Source of the DNA: Ancylostoma caninum
Taxonomy: Eukaryota > Nematoda > Chromadorea > Rhabditida > Ancylostomatidae
DNA length: 64,000 nt
Assembly (NCBI GenBank): GCA_037903475.1
Contig: JBAJFG010000234.1
Location: 248,001 to 312,000, forward strand
Direction: 5' to 3'
Position numbers and translations under genes: made by a program. The number at the start of each line of letters is the position of its first letter. The first letter of the stretch is position 1. The notes beneath the pieces are model-generated. The model saw only the letters and a list, made by a program, of their open reading frames with translations, ran no database searches and was not told the DNA's origin. This document shows, one piece after another, positions 1 to 13,000 of this stretch.

Positions 1-1030
1 TAAAGGTCATGTCATAACGAATACAAAAAATCCACTTCTGTTCGAAGCGCCCTCTCTCCTGGTAAAAGCAGCCGCGAAGATATCAGTAGAGAATATCGCC
101 GATGCGCCGCAACTGATGTTCGTCCATTCTTCTTCCATATTATAAAGAGGATAAGCTTTAGGAAAACGATACTCCAGTAGGAAGTATGACAGGTCTTGCT
201 CTCTAAGTATCACATGAAAGCATGTCCTTGTTCGCAAGTCTTGTCGTGTTCCCGCCAAATAAATGCATCTATGTTTTACTATCGAAAATTTTTTCCTTTC
301 CCCGTTTCTCAGACAAGCAATCTTCTAAGGACACATTTTCTTGTTTACCTTAATTCTCATCACAAGATAAATTCATAGATACTTTAGCAGGGCTTGGTTT
401 CTGTGCAGGAGACAAAAGTGGTACGGGCCCAGATTCAAAAATCTACTCGAGGGACTTCAGTTTGGCAGAGAATAGGCTTCCTTGTGAGCCGAATTCCAGT
501 CCACGGATGACCTCATATGGATATCTTAGAGAGCAAGAGCTGCATGCACAGAAACATCAAGCTGCCAATGGCTTATCTGTTCAAGATCTGGGACAAAGTC
601 GACCTGAGTTAGTTGCGGAGCAAATGCTATGGAATCCCCCGTCGTCTATGTGACTGCTTCAGCAGGAAGCAGCCTGCTGCGAACAAAAGGTGCATTTATT
701 CTGATTGGCAAGACACGGGCTCTATTCTGTACATACCTATCCAGAATGATTTCTCATCTTTGATTTTCTACGACTTCATTTTAGGTGCGTCAATAATTCT
801 GACACACCCTGTATAATAAGACCTGTGCTACACGTTCTGACTTCTTTGCATTTCAGGTAACTACTGGGCATTATAAGAGCTAACAAGTCAGAGAGTTCTG
901 AACGTGTCAGCTAACAAGTCAGAATGGGCAGGACAGGTAATATTATCGACTTATACCAAGTGCCTCCCACCTCCATTTTCCCCGCGCGGTGTGTCTAGCC
1001 GTCGGTGCTACGGCCGCCCACAAATCCTAA
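1..1030. other. No recognisable gene
   Basis: I see no gene I can name here. A weakly coding-looking stretch on the + strand lies at about 463-650. It follows a possible acceptor (ACTTCAG) near 448-454 and ends at a stop just after 650; it could be a terminal exon of an upstream gene, but no domain is recognisable. Around 785-815 the sequence reads as the reverse of TACAGGGTGTGTCAGAA, which resembles one end of a mariner-type transposon; no partner end was found. From about 840 to 1,030 two copies of the phrase 'gctaacaagtcagag/aatg' (about 880 and 909) form a short direct repeat just before the satellite begins. Confidence 0.4.
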
Positions 1031-4000
1031 AGGCAACTTCTTCACAGAATGACCACTATATTGACGTACCTGATGGATAAGTGCAGGACTCCCAGTAGCT
1101 CTGCTACGGCAAATCAGTGTCGCTTCTGAGAAGATGATCGCCTGTACGCCAACTCCAAAGCAAAACTGGAAGAGTGGCAGTTGCCGCGGCACAGCAACTC
1201 CAAGGCAACTCCAAGGGAGAGCCTAGTGATGAGGCACTTGCCTCGGCGCAGCAACTCCGATAGGAATCTCATTAAAGAGGCAACTTCTTCTCTTCTTGAC
1301 AACTCTATTGACGTGCTTGATGGATGAGTGGAGAAATCCCAGTAGCTCTGTTACGGCAAATCACTGCTGCTTCTGAGAAGATGATCACCTGCACAGCAAC
1401 TCCAAAGCAAAGCTTGGAAGAGTGGCAGTTGCCGCGGCACAGCAACTCCAAGGGAGAGCCTAGTGATGAGGCACTTGCCGCGGCGCAGCAACTCCAAGGG
1501 AGAGCCTAGTGTTGAGGCACTTGCCGCGGCGCAGCAACTCTGCAGGGAATCTCACTAGAGAGGCAACTTCTTCTCTTCTTGACAACTCTAATGGCATGCT
1601 TGATGGATAATTGGAGGAATCCCAGTAGCTCTGTTACGGCAAATCAGTGCTGCTTCTGAGAAGATGATCGCCTGCACAGCAACTCCAAAGCAAAGCTTGG
1701 AAGAGTGGCAGTTGCCGCGGCGCAGCAACTCTGAAGGGAATCTCACTAGAGGGGCAACTTCTCTCCGTGACTGCTTCTTCTGAGAAGATGATCGCTTTGC
1801 AGAGCAACTCCAAAGCAAAGCTTGGAAGAGTGGCAGTTGCCACGGAACAGCAACTCCGATAGGAATTCTCACTAGAGAGGCAACTTCTTTTCTCCGTGAC
1901 TGCTGCTTCTGAGAAGATGATCGCCTGCACAGCAACTCCAAAGCAAAGCTTGGAAGAGTGGCAGTTGCCACGGCGCAGCAACTCTGAAGGGAATCTCACT
2001 AGAGGGACAACTTCTTCTCTTCTTGACAACTCTATTGGCGTGCTCGATGGATAAGCGGAGGAATCCCAGTAGCTCTGTTACGGCAAATCAGTGCTGCTTC
2101 TGAGAAGATGATCGACTGCACAGCAACTCCAAAGCAAAGCTTGGAAGAGTGGCAGTTGCCGCGGCGCAGCAACTCTGAAGGAAATCTCACTAGAGGGGCA
2201 ACTTCTTCTCTTGTTGACAACTCTATTGGCGTGCTTGATGGATAAGCGGAGGAATCCCAGTAGCTCTGTTACGGCAAATCAGTGCTGCTTCTGAGAAGAT
2301 GATCGCCTGCACAGCAACTCCAAAGCAAAGCTTGGAAGAGTGGCAGTTGCCGCGGAACAGCAACTCCGATAGGAATTCTCACTAGAGAGGCAACTTCTTT
2401 TCTCCGTGACTGCTGCTTCTGAGAAGATGATCGCCTGCACAGCAACTCCAAAGCAAAGCTTGGAAGAGTGGCAGTTGCCTCGGCGCAGCAACTCTGAAGG
2501 GAATCTCACTAGAGGGACAACTTCTTCTCTTCTTGACAACTCTATTGACGTGCTCGGTGGATAAGAGAAGGAATCCCAATAGCTCTGTTACGGCAAATCA
2601 GTGCTGCTTCTGAGAAGATGATCGCCTGCACAGCAACTCCAAAGCAAAGCTTGGAAGAGTGGCAGTTGCCACGGAACAGCAACTCCGATAGGAATTCTCA
2701 CTAGAGAGGCAACTTCTTTTCTCCGTGACTGCTGCTTCTGAGAAGATGATCGCCTGCACAGCAACTCCAAAGCAAAGCTTGGAAGAGTGGCAGTTGCCCG
2801 GCGCAGCAACTCTGAAGGGAATCTCACTAGAGGGACAACTTCTTCTCTTCTTGACAACTCTATTGACGTGCTCGGTGGATAAGAGAAGGAATCCCAATAG
2901 CTCTGTTACGGCAAATCAGTGCTGCTTCTGAGAAGATGATCGCCTGCACAGCAACTCCAAAGCAAAGCTTGGAAGAGTGGCAGTTGCCACGGAACAGCAA
3001 CTCCGATAGGAATTCTCACTAGAGAGGCAACTTCTTTTCTCCGTGACTGCTGCTTCTGAGAAGATGATCGCCTGCACAGCAACTCCAAAGCAAAGCTTGG
3101 AAGAGTGGCAGTTGCCACGGCGCAGCAACTCTGAAGGGAATCTCACTAGAGGGACAACTTCTTCTCTTCTTGACAACTCTATTGGCGTGCTCGATGGATA
3201 AGCGGAGGAATCCCAGTAGCTCTGTTACGGCAAATCAGTGCTGCTTCTGAGAAGATGATCGACTGCACAGCAACTCCAAAGCAAAGCTTGGAAGAGTGGC
3301 AGTTGCCGCGGCGCAGCAACTCTGAAGGAAATCTCACAGAGGGGCAACTTCTTCTCTTGTTGACAACTCTATTGGCGTGCTTGATGGATAAGCGGAGGAA
3401 TCCCAGTAGCTCTGTTACGGCAAATCAGTGCTGCTTCTGAGAAGATGATCGCCTGCACAGCAACTCCAAAGCAAAGCTTGGAAGAGTGGCAGTTGCCGCG
3501 GAACAGCAACTCCGATAGGAATTCTCACTAGAGAGGCAACTTCTTTTCTCCGTGACTGCTGCTTCTGAGAAGATGATCGCCTGCACAGCAACTCCAAAGC
3601 AAAGCTTGGAAGAGTGGCAGTTGCCTCGGCGCAGCAACTCTGAAGGGAATCTCACTAGAGGGACAACTTCTTCTCTTCTTGACAACTCTATTGACGTGCT
3701 CGGTGGATAAGAGAAGGAATCCCAATAGCTCTGTTACGGCAAATCAGTGCTGCTTCTGAGAAGATGATCGCCTGCACAGCAACTCCAAAGCAAAGCTTGG
3801 AAGAGTGGCAGTTGCCACGGAACAGCAACTCCGATAGGAATTCTCACTAGAGAGGCAACTTCTTTTCTCCGTGACTGCTGCTTCTGAGAAGATGATCGCC
3901 TGCACAGCAACTCCAAAGCAAAGCTTGGAAGAGTGGCAGTTGCCACGGCGCAGCAACTCTGAAGGGAATCTCACTAGAGGGACAACTTCTTCTCTTCTTG

Positions 4001-7000
4001 ACAACTCTATTGGCGTGCTCGATGGATAAGCGGAGGAATCCCAGTAGCTCTGTTACGGCAAATCAGTGCTGCTTCTGAGAAGATGATCGACTGCACAGCA
4101 ACTCCAAAGCAAAGCTTGGAAGAGTGGCAGTTGCCGCGGCGCAGCAACTCTGAAGGAAATCTCACGAGAGGGGCAACTTCTTCTCTTGTTGACAACTCTA
4201 TTGGCGTGCTTGATGGATAAGCGGAGGAATCCCAGTAGCTCTGTTACGGCAAATCAGTGCTGCTTCTGAGAAGATGATCGCCTGCACAGCAACTCCAAAG
4301 CAAAGCTTGGAAGAGTGGCAGTTGCCACGGAACAGCAACTCCGATAGGAATTCTCACTAGAGAGGCAACTTCTTTTCTCCGTGACTGCTGCTTCTGAGAA
4401 GATGATCGCCTGCACAGCAACTCCAAAGCAAAGCTTGGAAGAGTGGCAGTTGCCACGGCGCAGCAACTCTGAAGGGAATCTCACTAGAGGGACAACTTCT
4501 TCTCTTCTTGACAACTCTATTGGCGTGCTCGATGGATAAGCGGAGGAATCCCAGTAACTCTGTTACGGCAAATCAGTGCTGCTTCTGAGAAGATGATCGA
4601 CTGCACAGCAACTCCAAAGCAAAGCTTGGAAGAGTGGCAGTTGCCGCGGCGCAGCAACTCTGAAGGAAATCTCACTAGAGGGGCAACTTCTTCTCTTGTT
4701 GACAACTCTATTGGCGTGCTTGATGGATAAGCGGAGGAATCCCAGTAGCTCTGTTACGGCAAATCAGTGCTGCTTCTGAGAAGATGATCGCCTGCACAGC
4801 AACTCCAAAGCAAAGCTTGGAAGAGTGGCAGTTGCCGCGGAACAGCAACTCCGATAGGAATTCTCACTAGAGAGGCAACTTCTTTTCTCCGTGACTGCTG
4901 CTTCTGAGAAGATGATCGCCTGCACAGCAACTCCAAAGCGAAGCTTGGAAGAGTGGCAGTTGCCTCGGCGCAGCAACTCTGAAGGGAATCTCACTAGAGG
5001 GACAACTTCTTCTCTTCTTGACAACTCTATTGACGTGCTCGGTGGATAAGAGAAGGAATCCCAATAGCTCTGTTACGGCAAATCAGTGCTGCTTCTGAGA
5101 AGATGATCGCCTGCACAGCAACTCCAAAGCAAAGCTTGGAAGAGTAGCAGTTGCCACGGAACAGCAACTCCGATAGGAATTCTCACTAGAGAGGCAACTT
5201 CTTTTCTCCGTGACTGCTGCTTCTGAGAAGATGATCGCCTGCACAGCAACTCCAAAGCAAAGCTTGGAAGAGTGGCAGTTGCCACGGCGCAGCAACTCTG
5301 AAGGGAATCTCACTAGAGGGACAACTTCTTCTCTTCCTGACAACTCTATTGGCGTGCTTGATGGATAAGCGGAGGAATCCCAATAGCTCTGTTACGGCAA
5401 ATCAGTGCTGCTTCTGAGAAGATGATTGCCTGCACAGCAACTCCAAAGCAAAGCTTGGAAGAGTGGCAGTTGCCGCGGCGCAGCAACTCTGCAGCAAATC
5501 TCACTAGAGGGGCAACTTCTTCTCTTGTTGGCAACTCTATTGGCGTGCTTGATGGATAAGTGGAGGAATCCCAGTAGCTCTGTTACGGCAAATCAGTGCT
5601 GCTTCTGAGAAGATGATCGCTCTGCACATCAACTCCAAAGCAAAGCTTGGAAGAGTGGCAGTTGCCCGGCGCAGCAACTCTGAAGGGAATCTTACTAGAG
5701 AGGCAACTTCTCTCCATGACCTCTTTATTGACGTGCTCGGTGGATAAGAGAAGGAATCCCAATAGCTCTGTTACGGCAAATCAGTGCTGCTTCTGAGAAG
5801 ATGATCGCCTGCACAGCAACTCCAAAGCAAAGCTTGGAAGAGTGGCAGTTGCCGCGGAACAGCAACTCCGATAGGAATTCTCACTAGAGAGGCAACTTCT
5901 TTTCTCCGTGACTGCTGCTTCTGAGAAGATGATCGCCTGCACAGCAACTCCAAAGCGAAGCTTGGAAGAGTGGCAGTTGCCTCGGCGCAGCAACTCTGAA
6001 GGGAATCTCACTAGAGGGACAACTTCTTCTCTTCTTGACAACTCTATTGACGTGCTCGGTGGATAAGAGAAGGAATCCCAATAGCTCTGTTACGGCAAAT
6101 CAGTGCTGCTTCTGAGAAGATGATCGCCTGCACAGCAACTCCAAAGCAAAGCTTGGAAGAGTAGCAGTTGCCACGGAACAGCAACTCCGATAGGAATTCT
6201 CACTAGAGAGGCAACTTCTTTTCTCCGTGACTGCTGCTCCTGAGAAGATGATCGCCTGCACAGCAACTCCAAAGCAAAGCTTGGAAGAGTGGCAGTTGCC
6301 ACGGCGCAGCAACTCTGAAGGGAATCTCACTAGAGGGACAACTTCTTCTCTTCTTGACAACTCTATTGGCGTGCTCGATGGATAAGCGGAGGAATCCCAG
6401 TAGCTCTGTTACGGCAAATCAGTGCTGCTTCTGAGAAGATGATCGACTGCACAGCAACTCCAAAGCAAAGCTTGGAAGAGTGGCAGTTGCCGCGGCGCAG
6501 CAACTCTGAAGGAAATCTCACGAGAGGGGCAACTTCTTCTCTTGTTGACAACTCTATTGGCGTGCTTGATGGATAAGCGGAGGAATCCCAATAGCTCTGT
6601 TACGGCAAATCAGTGCTGCTTCTGAGAAGATGATCGCCTGCACAGCAACTCCAAAGCAAAGCTTGGAAGAGTGGCAGTTGCCGCGGCGCAGCAACTCTGC
6701 AGGAAATCTCACTAGAGGGGCAACTTCTTCTCTTGTTGGCAACTCTATTGGCGTGCTTGATGGATAAGTGGAGGAATCCCAGTAGCTCTGTTACGGCAAA
6801 TCAGTGCTGCTTCTGAGAAGATGATCGCTCTGCACATCAACTCCAAAGCAAAGCTTGGAAGAGTGGCAGTTGCCCGGCGCAGCAACTCTGAAGGGAATCT
6901 TACTAGAGAGGCAACTTCTCTCCATGACCTCTTTATTGACGTGCTCGGTGGATAAGAGAAGGAATCCCAATAGCTCTGTTACGGCAAATCAGTGCTGCTT

Positions 7001-10000
7001 CTGAGAAGATGATCGCCTGCACAGCAACTCCAAAGCAAAGCTTGGAAGAGTGGCAGTTGCCACGGCGCAGCAACTCTGAAGGGAATCTCACTAGAGGGAC
7101 AACTTCTTCTCTTCTTGACAACTCTATTGGCGTGCTCGATGGATAAGCGGAGGAATCCCAGTACTCGTTACGGCAAATCAGTGCTGCTTCTGAGAAGATG
7201 ATCGCTCTGCACATCAACTCCAAAGCAAAGCTTGGAAGAGTGGCAGTTGCCCGGCGCAGCAACTCTGAAGGGAATCTTACGAGAGAGGCAACTTCTCTCC
7301 ATGACCTCTTTATTCACGTACTCGGTGGATAAGAGAAGGAATCCCAATAGCTCTGTTACGGCAAATCAGTGCTGCTTCGAGAAGATGATCGCCTGCACAG
7401 CAACTCCAAAGCAAAGCTTGGAAGAGTGGCAGTTGCCCGGCGCAGCAACTCTGAAGGGAATCTCACTAGAGGGACAACTTCTTCTCTTCTTGACAACTCT
7501 ATTGGCGTGCTCGATGGATAAGCGGAGGAATCCCAGTAACTCTGTTACGGCAAATCAGTGCTGCTTCTGAGAAGATGATCGACTGCACAGCAACTCCAAA
7601 GCAAAGCTTGGAAGAGTGGCAGTTGCCGCGGCGCAGCAACTCCGATAGGAATTCTCACTAGAGAGGCAACTTCTTTTCTCCGTGACTGCTGCTTCTGAGA
7701 AGATGATCGCCTGCACAGCAACTCCAAAGCAAAGCTTGGAAGAGTGGCAGTTGCCCGGCGCAGCAACTCTGAAGGGAATCTCACTAGAGGGACAACTTCT
7801 TCTCTTCTTGACAACTCTATTGGCGTGCTCGATGGATAAGCGGAGGAATCCAATAGCTCTGTTACGGCAAATCAGTGCTGCTTCTGAGAAGATGATCGCC
7901 TGCACAGCAACTCCAAAGCAAAGCTTGGAAGAGTGGCAGTTGCCGCGGCGCAGCAACTCTGCAGGAAATCTCACTAGAGGGGCAACTTCTTCTCTTGTTG
8001 GCAACTCTATTGGCGTGCTTGATGGATAAGTGGAGGAATCCCAGTAGCTCTGTTACGGCAAATCAGTGCTGCTTCTGAGAAGATGATCGCTCTGCACATC
8101 AACTCCAAAGCAAAGCTTGGAAGAGTGGCAGTTGCCGCGGCGCAGCAACTCTGCAGGAAATCTCACTAGAGGGGCAACTTCTTCTCTTGTTGGCAACTCT
8201 ATTGGCGTGCTTGATGGATAAGCGGAGGAATCCCAGTAGCTCTGTTACGGCAAATCAGTGCTGCTTCTGAGAAGATGATCGCTCTGCACATCAACTCCAA
8301 AGCAAAGCTTGGAAGAGTGGCAGTTGCCCGGCGCAGCAACTCTGAAGGGAATCTTACTAGAGAGGCAACTTCTCTCCATGACCTCTTTATTGACGTGCTC
8401 GGTGGATAAGAGAAGGAATCCCAATAGCTCTGTTACGGCAAATCAGTGCTGCTTCTGAGAAGATGATCGCCTGCACAGCAACTCCAAAGCAAAGCTTGGA
8501 AGAGTGGCAGTTGCCACGGAACAGCAACTCCGATAGGAATTCTCACTAGAGAGGCAACTTCTTTTCTCCGTGACTGCTGCTTCTGAGAAGATGATCGCCT
8601 GCACAGCAACTCCAAAGCAAAGCTTGGAAGAGTGGCAGTTGCCACGGCGCAGCAACTCTGAAGGGAATCTCACTAGAGGGACAACTTCTTCTCTTCTTGA
8701 CAACTCTATTGACGTGCTCGGTGGATAAGAGAAGGAATCCCAATAGCTCTGTTACGGCAAATCAGTGCTGCTTCTGAGAAGATGATCGCCTGCACAGCAA
8801 CTCCAAAGCAAAGCTTGGAAGAGTGGCAGTTGCCACGGCGCAGCAACTCTGAAGGGAATCTCACTAGAGGGACAACTTCTTCTCTTCCTGACAACTCTAT
8901 TGGCGTGCTTGATGGATAAGCGGAGGAATCCCAATAGCTCTGTTACGGCAAATCAGTGCTGCTTCTGAGAAGATGATTGCCTGCACAGCAACTCCAAAGC
9001 AAAGCTTGGAAGAGTGGCAGTTGCCGCGGCGCAGCAACTCTGCAGCAAATCTCACTAGAGGGACAACTTCTTCTCTTGTTGGCAACTCTATTGGCGTGCT
9101 TGATGGATAAGTGGAGGAATCCCAGTAGCTCTGTTACGGCAAATCAGTGCTGCTTCTGAGAAGATGATCGCTCTGCACATCAACTCCAAAGCAAAGCTTG
9201 GAAGAGTGGCAGTTGCCCGGCGCAGCAACTCTGAAGGGAATCTTACTAGAGAGGCAACTTCTCTCCATGACCTCTTTATTGACGTGCTCGGTGGATAAGA
9301 GAAGGAATCCCAATAGCTCTGTTACGGCAAATCAGTGCTGCTTCTGAGAAGATGATCGCCTGCACAGCAACTCCAAAGCAAAGCTTGGAAGAGTGGCAGT
9401 TGCCACGGAACAGCAACTCCGATAGGAATTCTCACTAGAGAGGCAACTTCTTTTCTCCGTGACTGCTGCTTCTGAGAAGATGATCGCCTGCACAGCAACT
9501 CCAAAGCAAAGCTTGGAAGAGTGGCAGTTGCCACGGCGCAGCAACTCTGAAGGGAATCTCACTAGAGGGACAACTTCTTCTCTTCTTGACAACTCTATTG
9601 GCGTGCTCGATGGATAAGCGGAGGAATCCCAGTAGCTCTGTTACGGCAAATCAGTGCTGCTTCTGAGAAGATGATCGACTGCACAGCAACTCCAAAGCAA
9701 AGCTTGGAAGAGTGGCAGTTGCCGCGGCGCAGCAACTCTGAAGGAAATCTCACTAGAGGGGCAACTTCTTCTCTTGTTGACAACTCTATTGGCGTGCTTG
9801 ATGGATAAGCGGAGGAATCCCAATAGCTCTGTTACGGCAAATCAGTGCTGCTTCTGAGAAGATGATCGCCTGCACAGCAACTCCAAAGCAAAGCTTGGAA
9901 GAGCGGCAGTTGCCGCGGCGCAGCAACTCCAAGGGAGAGCCTAGTGACGAGGCACTTGCCACGGCACAGCAACTCCAAGGGAGAGCCTAGTGATGAGGCA

Positions 10001-13000
10001 CTTGCCGCGGCGCAGCAACTCTGAAGGGAATCTCACTAGAGAGGCAACTTCTTTTCTCCGTGACTGCTGCTTCTGAGAAGATGATCGCTCTGCACATCAA
10101 CTCCAAAGCAAAGCTTGGAAGAGTGGCAGTTGCCCGGCGCAGCAACTCTGAAGGGAATCTTACTAGAGAGGCAACTTCTCTCCATGACCTCTTTATTGAC
10201 GTGCTCGGTGGATAAGAGAAGGAATCCCAATAGCTCTGTTACGCCAAATCAGTGCTGCTTCTGAGAAGATGATCGCCTGCACAGCAACTCCAAAGCAAAG
10301 CTTGGAAGAGTGGCAGTTGCCGCGGAACAGCAACTCCGATAGGAATTCTCACTAGAGAGGCAACTTCTTTTCTCCGCGACTGCTGCTTCTGAGAAGATGA
10401 TCGCCTGCACAGCAACTCCAAAGCAAAGCTTGGAAGAGCGGCAGTTGCCGCGGCGCAGCAACTCCAAGGGAGAGCCTAGTGACGAGGCACTTGCCACGGC
10501 ACAGCAACTCCAAGGGAGAGCCTAGTGATGAGGCACTTGCCGCGGCGCAGCAACTCCGATAGGAATCTCATTAAAGAGGCAACTTCTTCTCTCCGTGACT
10601 GCTGCTTCTGAGAAGATGATCGCCTGCGCAGCAACTCCAAAGCAAAACTTGGAAGAGTGGCAGTTGCCGCGGCATAGCAACTTCGATAGGAATTCTCACT
10701 AGAGAGGCAACTTCTCGCCGTGACTGCTTCTTCTGAGAAGATGATCGCTCTGCAAAGCAACTCCAAAGCAAAGCTTGGAAGAGTGGCAGTTGCCGCGGCG
10801 CAGCAACTCTGAAGGGAATCTCACTAGAGAGGCAACTTCTTTTCTCCGTGACTGCTGCTTCTGAGAAGATGATCGCCTGCACAGCAACTCCAAAGCAAAG
10901 CTTGTAAGAGTGGCAGTTGCCGCGGCGCAGCAACTCTGAAGGGAATCTCACTAGAGAGGCAACTTCTTCTCTCCGTGACTGCTGCTTCTGAGGAGATGAT
11001 CGCCTGCACAGCAACTCCAAAGCAAAGCTTGGAAGAGTGGCAGTTGCCCGGCACAGCAACTCCAAGGGAGAGCCTAGTGATGAGGCACTTGCCGCGGCGC
11101 AGCAACTCCGATAGGAATCTCATTAAAGAGGCAACTTCTTCTCTCCGTGACTGCTGCTTCTGAGAAGATGATCGCCTGCGCAGCAACTCCAAAGCAAAAC
11201 TTGGAAGAGTGGCAGTTGCCCGGCGCAGCAACTCTGAAGGAATCCTACTAGAGAGGCAACTTCTTCTCTTCTTGACAACTCTATTGGCGTGCTTGATGGA
11301 TAAGTGGAGGAATCCCAGTAGCTCTGTTACGGCAAATCAGTGCTGCTTCTGAGAAGATGATCGCCTGCACAGCAACTCCAAAGCAAAGCTTGGAAAGTGG
11401 CAGTTGCCGCGGCGCAGCAACTCTGCAGGAAATCTCACTAGAGGGGCAACTTCTTCTCTTGTTGGCAACTCTATTGGCGTGCTTGATGGATAAGTGGAGG
11501 AATCCCAGTAGCTCTGTTACGGCAAATCAGTGCTGCTTCTGAGAAGATGATCGCTCTGCACATCAACTCCAAAGCAAAGCTTGGAAGAGTGGCAGTTGCC
11601 CGGCGCAGCAACTCTGAAGGGAATCTTACTAGAGAGGCAACTTCTCTCCATAACCTCTTTATTGACGTGCTCGGTGGATAAGAGAAGGAATCCCAATAGC
11701 TCTGTTACGCCAAATCAGTGCTGCTTCTGAGAAGATGATCGCCTGCACAGCAACTCCAAAGCAAAGCTTGGAAGAGTGGCAGTTGCCCGGCGCAGCAACT
11801 CTGAAGGGATCCTACTAGAGAGGCAACTTCTTCTCTTCTTGACAACTCTATTGGCGTGCTTGATGGATAAGTGGAGGAATCCCAGTAGCTCTGTTACGGC
11901 AAATCAGTGCTGCTCCTGAGAAGATGATCGCCTGCACAGCAACTCCAAAGCAAAGCTTGGAAAAGTGGCAGTTGCCGCGGCGCAGCAACTCTGCAGGAAA
12001 TCTCACTAGAGGGGCAACTTCTTCTCTTGTTGGCAACTCTATTGGCGTGCTTGATGGATAAGTGGAGGAATCCCAGTAGCTCTGTTACGGCAAATCAGTG
12101 CTGCTTCTGAGAAGATGATCGCTCTGCACATCAACTCCAAAGCAAAGCTTGGAAGAGTGGCAGTTGCCCGGCGCAGCAACTCTGAAGGGAATCTTACTAG
12201 AGAGGCAACTTCTCTCCATGACCTCTTTATTGACGTGCTCGGTGGATAAGAGAAGGAATCCCAATAGCTCTGTTACGGCAAATCAGTGCTGCTTCTGAGA
12301 AGATGATCGCCTGCACAGCAACTCCAAAGCAAAGCTTGGAAGAGTGGCAGTTGCCGCGGAACAGCAACTCCGATAGGAATTCTCACTAGAGAGGCAACTT
12401 CTTTTCTCCGTGACTGCTGCTTCTGAGAAGATGATCGCCTGCACAGCAACTCCAAAGCAAAGCTTGGAAGAGCGGCAGTTGCCGCGGCGCAGCAACTCCA
12501 AGGGAGAGCCTAGTGACGAGGCACTTGCCGCGGCGCAGCAACTCCGATAGGAATCTCATTAAAGAGGCAACTTCTTCTCTCCGTGACTGCTGCTTCTGAG
12601 AAGATGATCGCCTGCGCAGCAACTCCAAAGCAAAACTTGGAAGAGTGGCAGTTGCCGCGGCATAGCAACTTCGATAGGAATTCTCACTAGAGAGGCAACT
12701 TCTCGCCGTGACTGCTTCTTCTGAGAAGATGATCGCTCTGCAGAGCAACTCCAAAGCAAAGCTTGGAAGAGTGGCAGTTGCCGCGGCACAGCAACTCCGA
12801 TAGGAATTCTCACTAGAGAGGCAACTTCTTTTCTCCGTGACTGCTGCTTCTGAGAAGATGATCGCCTGCACAGCAACTCCAAAGCAAAGCTTGGAAGAGT
12901 GGCAGTTGCCGCGGCACAGCAACTCCGATAGGAATTCTCACTAGAGAGGCAACTTCTTTTCTCCGTGACTGCTGCTTCTGAGAAGATGATCGCCTGCACA